Shown in pieces: positions 13,901 to 14,975 of a DNA stretch of 14,975 nt. How positions within the stretch are numbered: position 1 is the stretch's first letter; every line of letters begins with the position of its first letter. The stretch is from an uncultured Eubacteriales bacterium (GTDB taxonomy: Bacteria > Bacillota > Clostridia > Oscillospirales > CAG-272). The notes below the pieces were generated by a model. The model was not told the origin of the DNA. It saw only the letters and a program-made list of their open reading frames with translations, and did not search any database. The translations under genes and the position numbers were made by a program. Location: the NCBI GenBank assembly GCA_902462015.1, contig CABPZV010000030.1, positions 1 through 14,975 on the forward strand, read 5' to 3'.

Positions 13901-14868
13901 TCGTTACCTCCCCTTTCGTATATGATTCCCGGCTCCGCATCGTTTTTGGTAAAGTCAACAACAGGAGAGCGACTTTCGGGATCTGCACCTGCCTGATACT
14001 CGCCGTACAGCTCATTTATATCCTTGATGAATTTACGGTTAAGCAGGTGCAACGGTATATGCTGAGGACATACGCGTGAACACTCGCCGCAGTCAGTACA
14101 GCGTCCGGCAACATGAAAAGCGCGGATAATATGGAACATATTCTCCTCAAAGCTTGTTGACGCAGCTTTATTTTCAACACCGGAAGCCGGATTGTCAAAA
14201 ACGCATTTCTCGCAGGTGCATGCAGGACATACATTGCGGCACGCATTGCATCTGATACATTTTGAAAGCTCTCCGCGCCAGAAGGCAAATCTTTCCTCCG
14301 GCGTCATATTCTCAAGCTTTTCAACCTCATCGAAACGCTTGGAATCGCGAAGTTCTCCATCCTCACCTATAAGCTCGTCATACGCAACGTGCTTATGACT
14401 TTTACATACAAGACATCTGTCAAGCTTGACATCATTGCGCTCAAGCTCACTCACGCCATATGCGGTTTCGACTTTAAGTTTGTCTTCTTCTCGCTTTATA
14501 TCTATAATTCCCGGTCCTGCGAGAGCCTTTATCTTTTCTATGTCTATTTTTCCATCGCACGGTATTCCGACGACATATACACCGTCGCGGTTTATACGGT
14601 GCTCGCATAGCAGCTCATTAAAGCTGTATGTGTCGCACGGCTTGAGGAAAACAAGTATTTTGCCAGCCTTTTTAGACTCAGCTACCATGTATTTGGAAAG
14701 GTTCGGAGCGCAGAAATCTCCGTATACAAAGTCCTTCAGTTCTTCCGCGGTCTCAAAAACGGCAGGGGTTACATCGTAGATAAACTCGCCTGCTTTCCAT
14801 CCCATTACACGGTTGACGGTTCCGTTTTCAAGAAGCTCCGCAGCTTTTTTTATCATTACTTCCTGCAT
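13897..14868 (-). CDS. flxC: FlxC-like 4Fe-4S dicluster protein
   Basis: A 323-residue protein with an N-terminal FrhB/HydB-like segment, including FLKPCDTYSFNELL (74–87) and RDGVYVVGIPCDGKID (94–109), and CLVCK near 152–156. Two [4Fe-4S] sites follow: Cys204/207/210/214 (CIRCNACRNVCPAC) and Cys257/260/263/267 (CTDCGECSRVCP). It is predicted to relay electrons within the Flx complex. Having two different AsrA/HydB-like proteins in tandem, here and in the next gene, matches FlxB plus FlxC and argues against an anaerobic sulfite reductase or a sulfhydrogenase, each of which needs only one. ATG 14868 overlaps the end of the flxD reading frame by 13 nt, with GGAGGATC as SD. Confidence 0.85.
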   Translation of the reverse strand: MQEVMIKKAAELLENGTVNRVMGWKAGEFIYDVTPAVFETAEELKDFVYGDFCAPNLSKYMVAESKKAGKILVFLKPCDTYSFNELLCEHRINRDGVYVVGIPCDGKIDIEKIKALAGPGIIDIKREEDKLKVETAYGVSELERNDVKLDRCLVCKSHKHVAYDELIGEDGELRDSKRFDEVEKLENMTPEERFAFWRGELSKCIRCNACRNVCPACTCEKCVFDNPASGVENKAASTSFEENMFHIIRAFHVAGRCTDCGECSRVCPQHIPLHLLNRKFIKDINELYGEYQAGADPESRSPVVDFTKNDAEPGIIYERGGNE

Positions 14869-14975
14869 CTCAGATCCTCCAGTCTCTTATTTCTGCCGAG
14901 ACGGGTTACGGTTTCCGCAAAATCATTCATTGTCGCAGCGAATTTCGCGCCTTCGGCAGCCGACACCCACTCAAC
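14856..14975 (-). CDS. flxD: FlxD/MvhD-type hydrogenase iron-sulfur subunit, C-terminal end (partial)
   Basis: The minus-strand frame is open from the window edge and ends at TAA 14858–14856, giving 39 residues: VEWVSAAEGAKFAATMNDF, then AETVTRLG and a basic tail. The WVSAAEG…KFA…N.F pattern is the characteristic end of the MvhD/FlpD family, ~140-residue [2Fe-2S] proteins that hand electrons to the HdrA flavoprotein. The Cys ligands lie outside the window. The frame overlaps the flxC start by 13 nt, so they belong to one operon. Its presence predicts an HdrA gene close by, beyond the right edge; this could not be checked. The sequence is short, but the match is distinctive. Confidence 0.8.
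   Translation of the reverse strand, partial: VEWVSAAEGAKFAATMNDFAETVTRLGRNKRLEDLRCRK

Noticed and set aside
12033..14868. Anaerobic sulfite reductase operon (asrABC)
   Set aside because: AsrA- and AsrB-like proteins are present, but there are two HdyB/AsrA-type proteins plus an MvhD-type subunit and no siroheme AsrC; fumarate reductase genes follow instead.
1..14975. CRISPR array, transposase, phage genes, tRNA or rRNA
   Set aside because: Looked for direct repeats with regular spacing, transposase motifs and conserved RNA signatures on both strands; none was seen.

Overview
The window looks like chromosome of a strictly anaerobic, endospore-forming Clostridia-type Firmicute. The evidence is an alpha/beta-type small acid-soluble spore protein, the trmK–nif3 neighbour pair, the long pyruvate kinase with a C-terminal mobile-domain extension, AT-rich spacers with strong Shine-Dalgarno (SD) sequences, TTG/GTG starts, and redox modules of ferredoxin/NADH-linked fermentation. 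No phage, transposon, CRISPR, rRNA or tRNA signal was seen.

Positions 1–5077 (+ strand) hold housekeeping genes: the tail of a DUF1858 protein, trmK, a Nif3-family protein, pyk (preceded by a possibly structured ~110-nt leader), prfB (RF2, without the usual programmed frameshift) and a small membrane protein with an acidic tail. Positions 5078–7205 (+ strand) are AT-rich and hold small genes separated by long spacers: a membrane-anchored Cys/Asp-rich protein, the spore protein, and a four-helix membrane protein. Several hairpins and at least two good intrinsic terminators lie between them.

Positions 7253–14975 are all on the minus strand. Reading in the direction of transcription, a tight redox operon enters from the right edge: C-terminus of a FlxD/MvhD-type hydrogenase iron-sulfur subunit, FlxC-like and FlxB-like [4Fe-4S] proteins, and a FlxA-like FAD/NAD(H)/[2Fe-2S] protein. 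After a 149-nt gap come an SdhB/FrdB-like iron-sulfur protein, an SdhA/FrdA-like flavoprotein and an AspT/YidE/YbjL-family transporter. I infer a soluble NADH-linked fumarate reductase, possibly electron-bifurcating if an HdrA gene lies just outside the window, with a dicarboxylate or amino-acid exchanger for its substrate and product. The Flx module normally feeds HdrABC; here fumarate-reductase-like subunits occupy the HdrBC position. No membrane anchor gene is present.

Beyond the transporter are a thioredoxin-fold [2Fe-2S] ferredoxin and a stand-alone copy of the C-terminal domain of the SpoIIE-like phosphatase usually found beside [FeFe]-hydrogenase genes. Its phosphatase domain is missing. 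Between the transporter and the ferredoxin is a terminator-like hairpin whose U-tract faces the + strand, opposite to every neighbouring gene, next to a possibly structured stretch. This suggests an unannotated antisense or small RNA.
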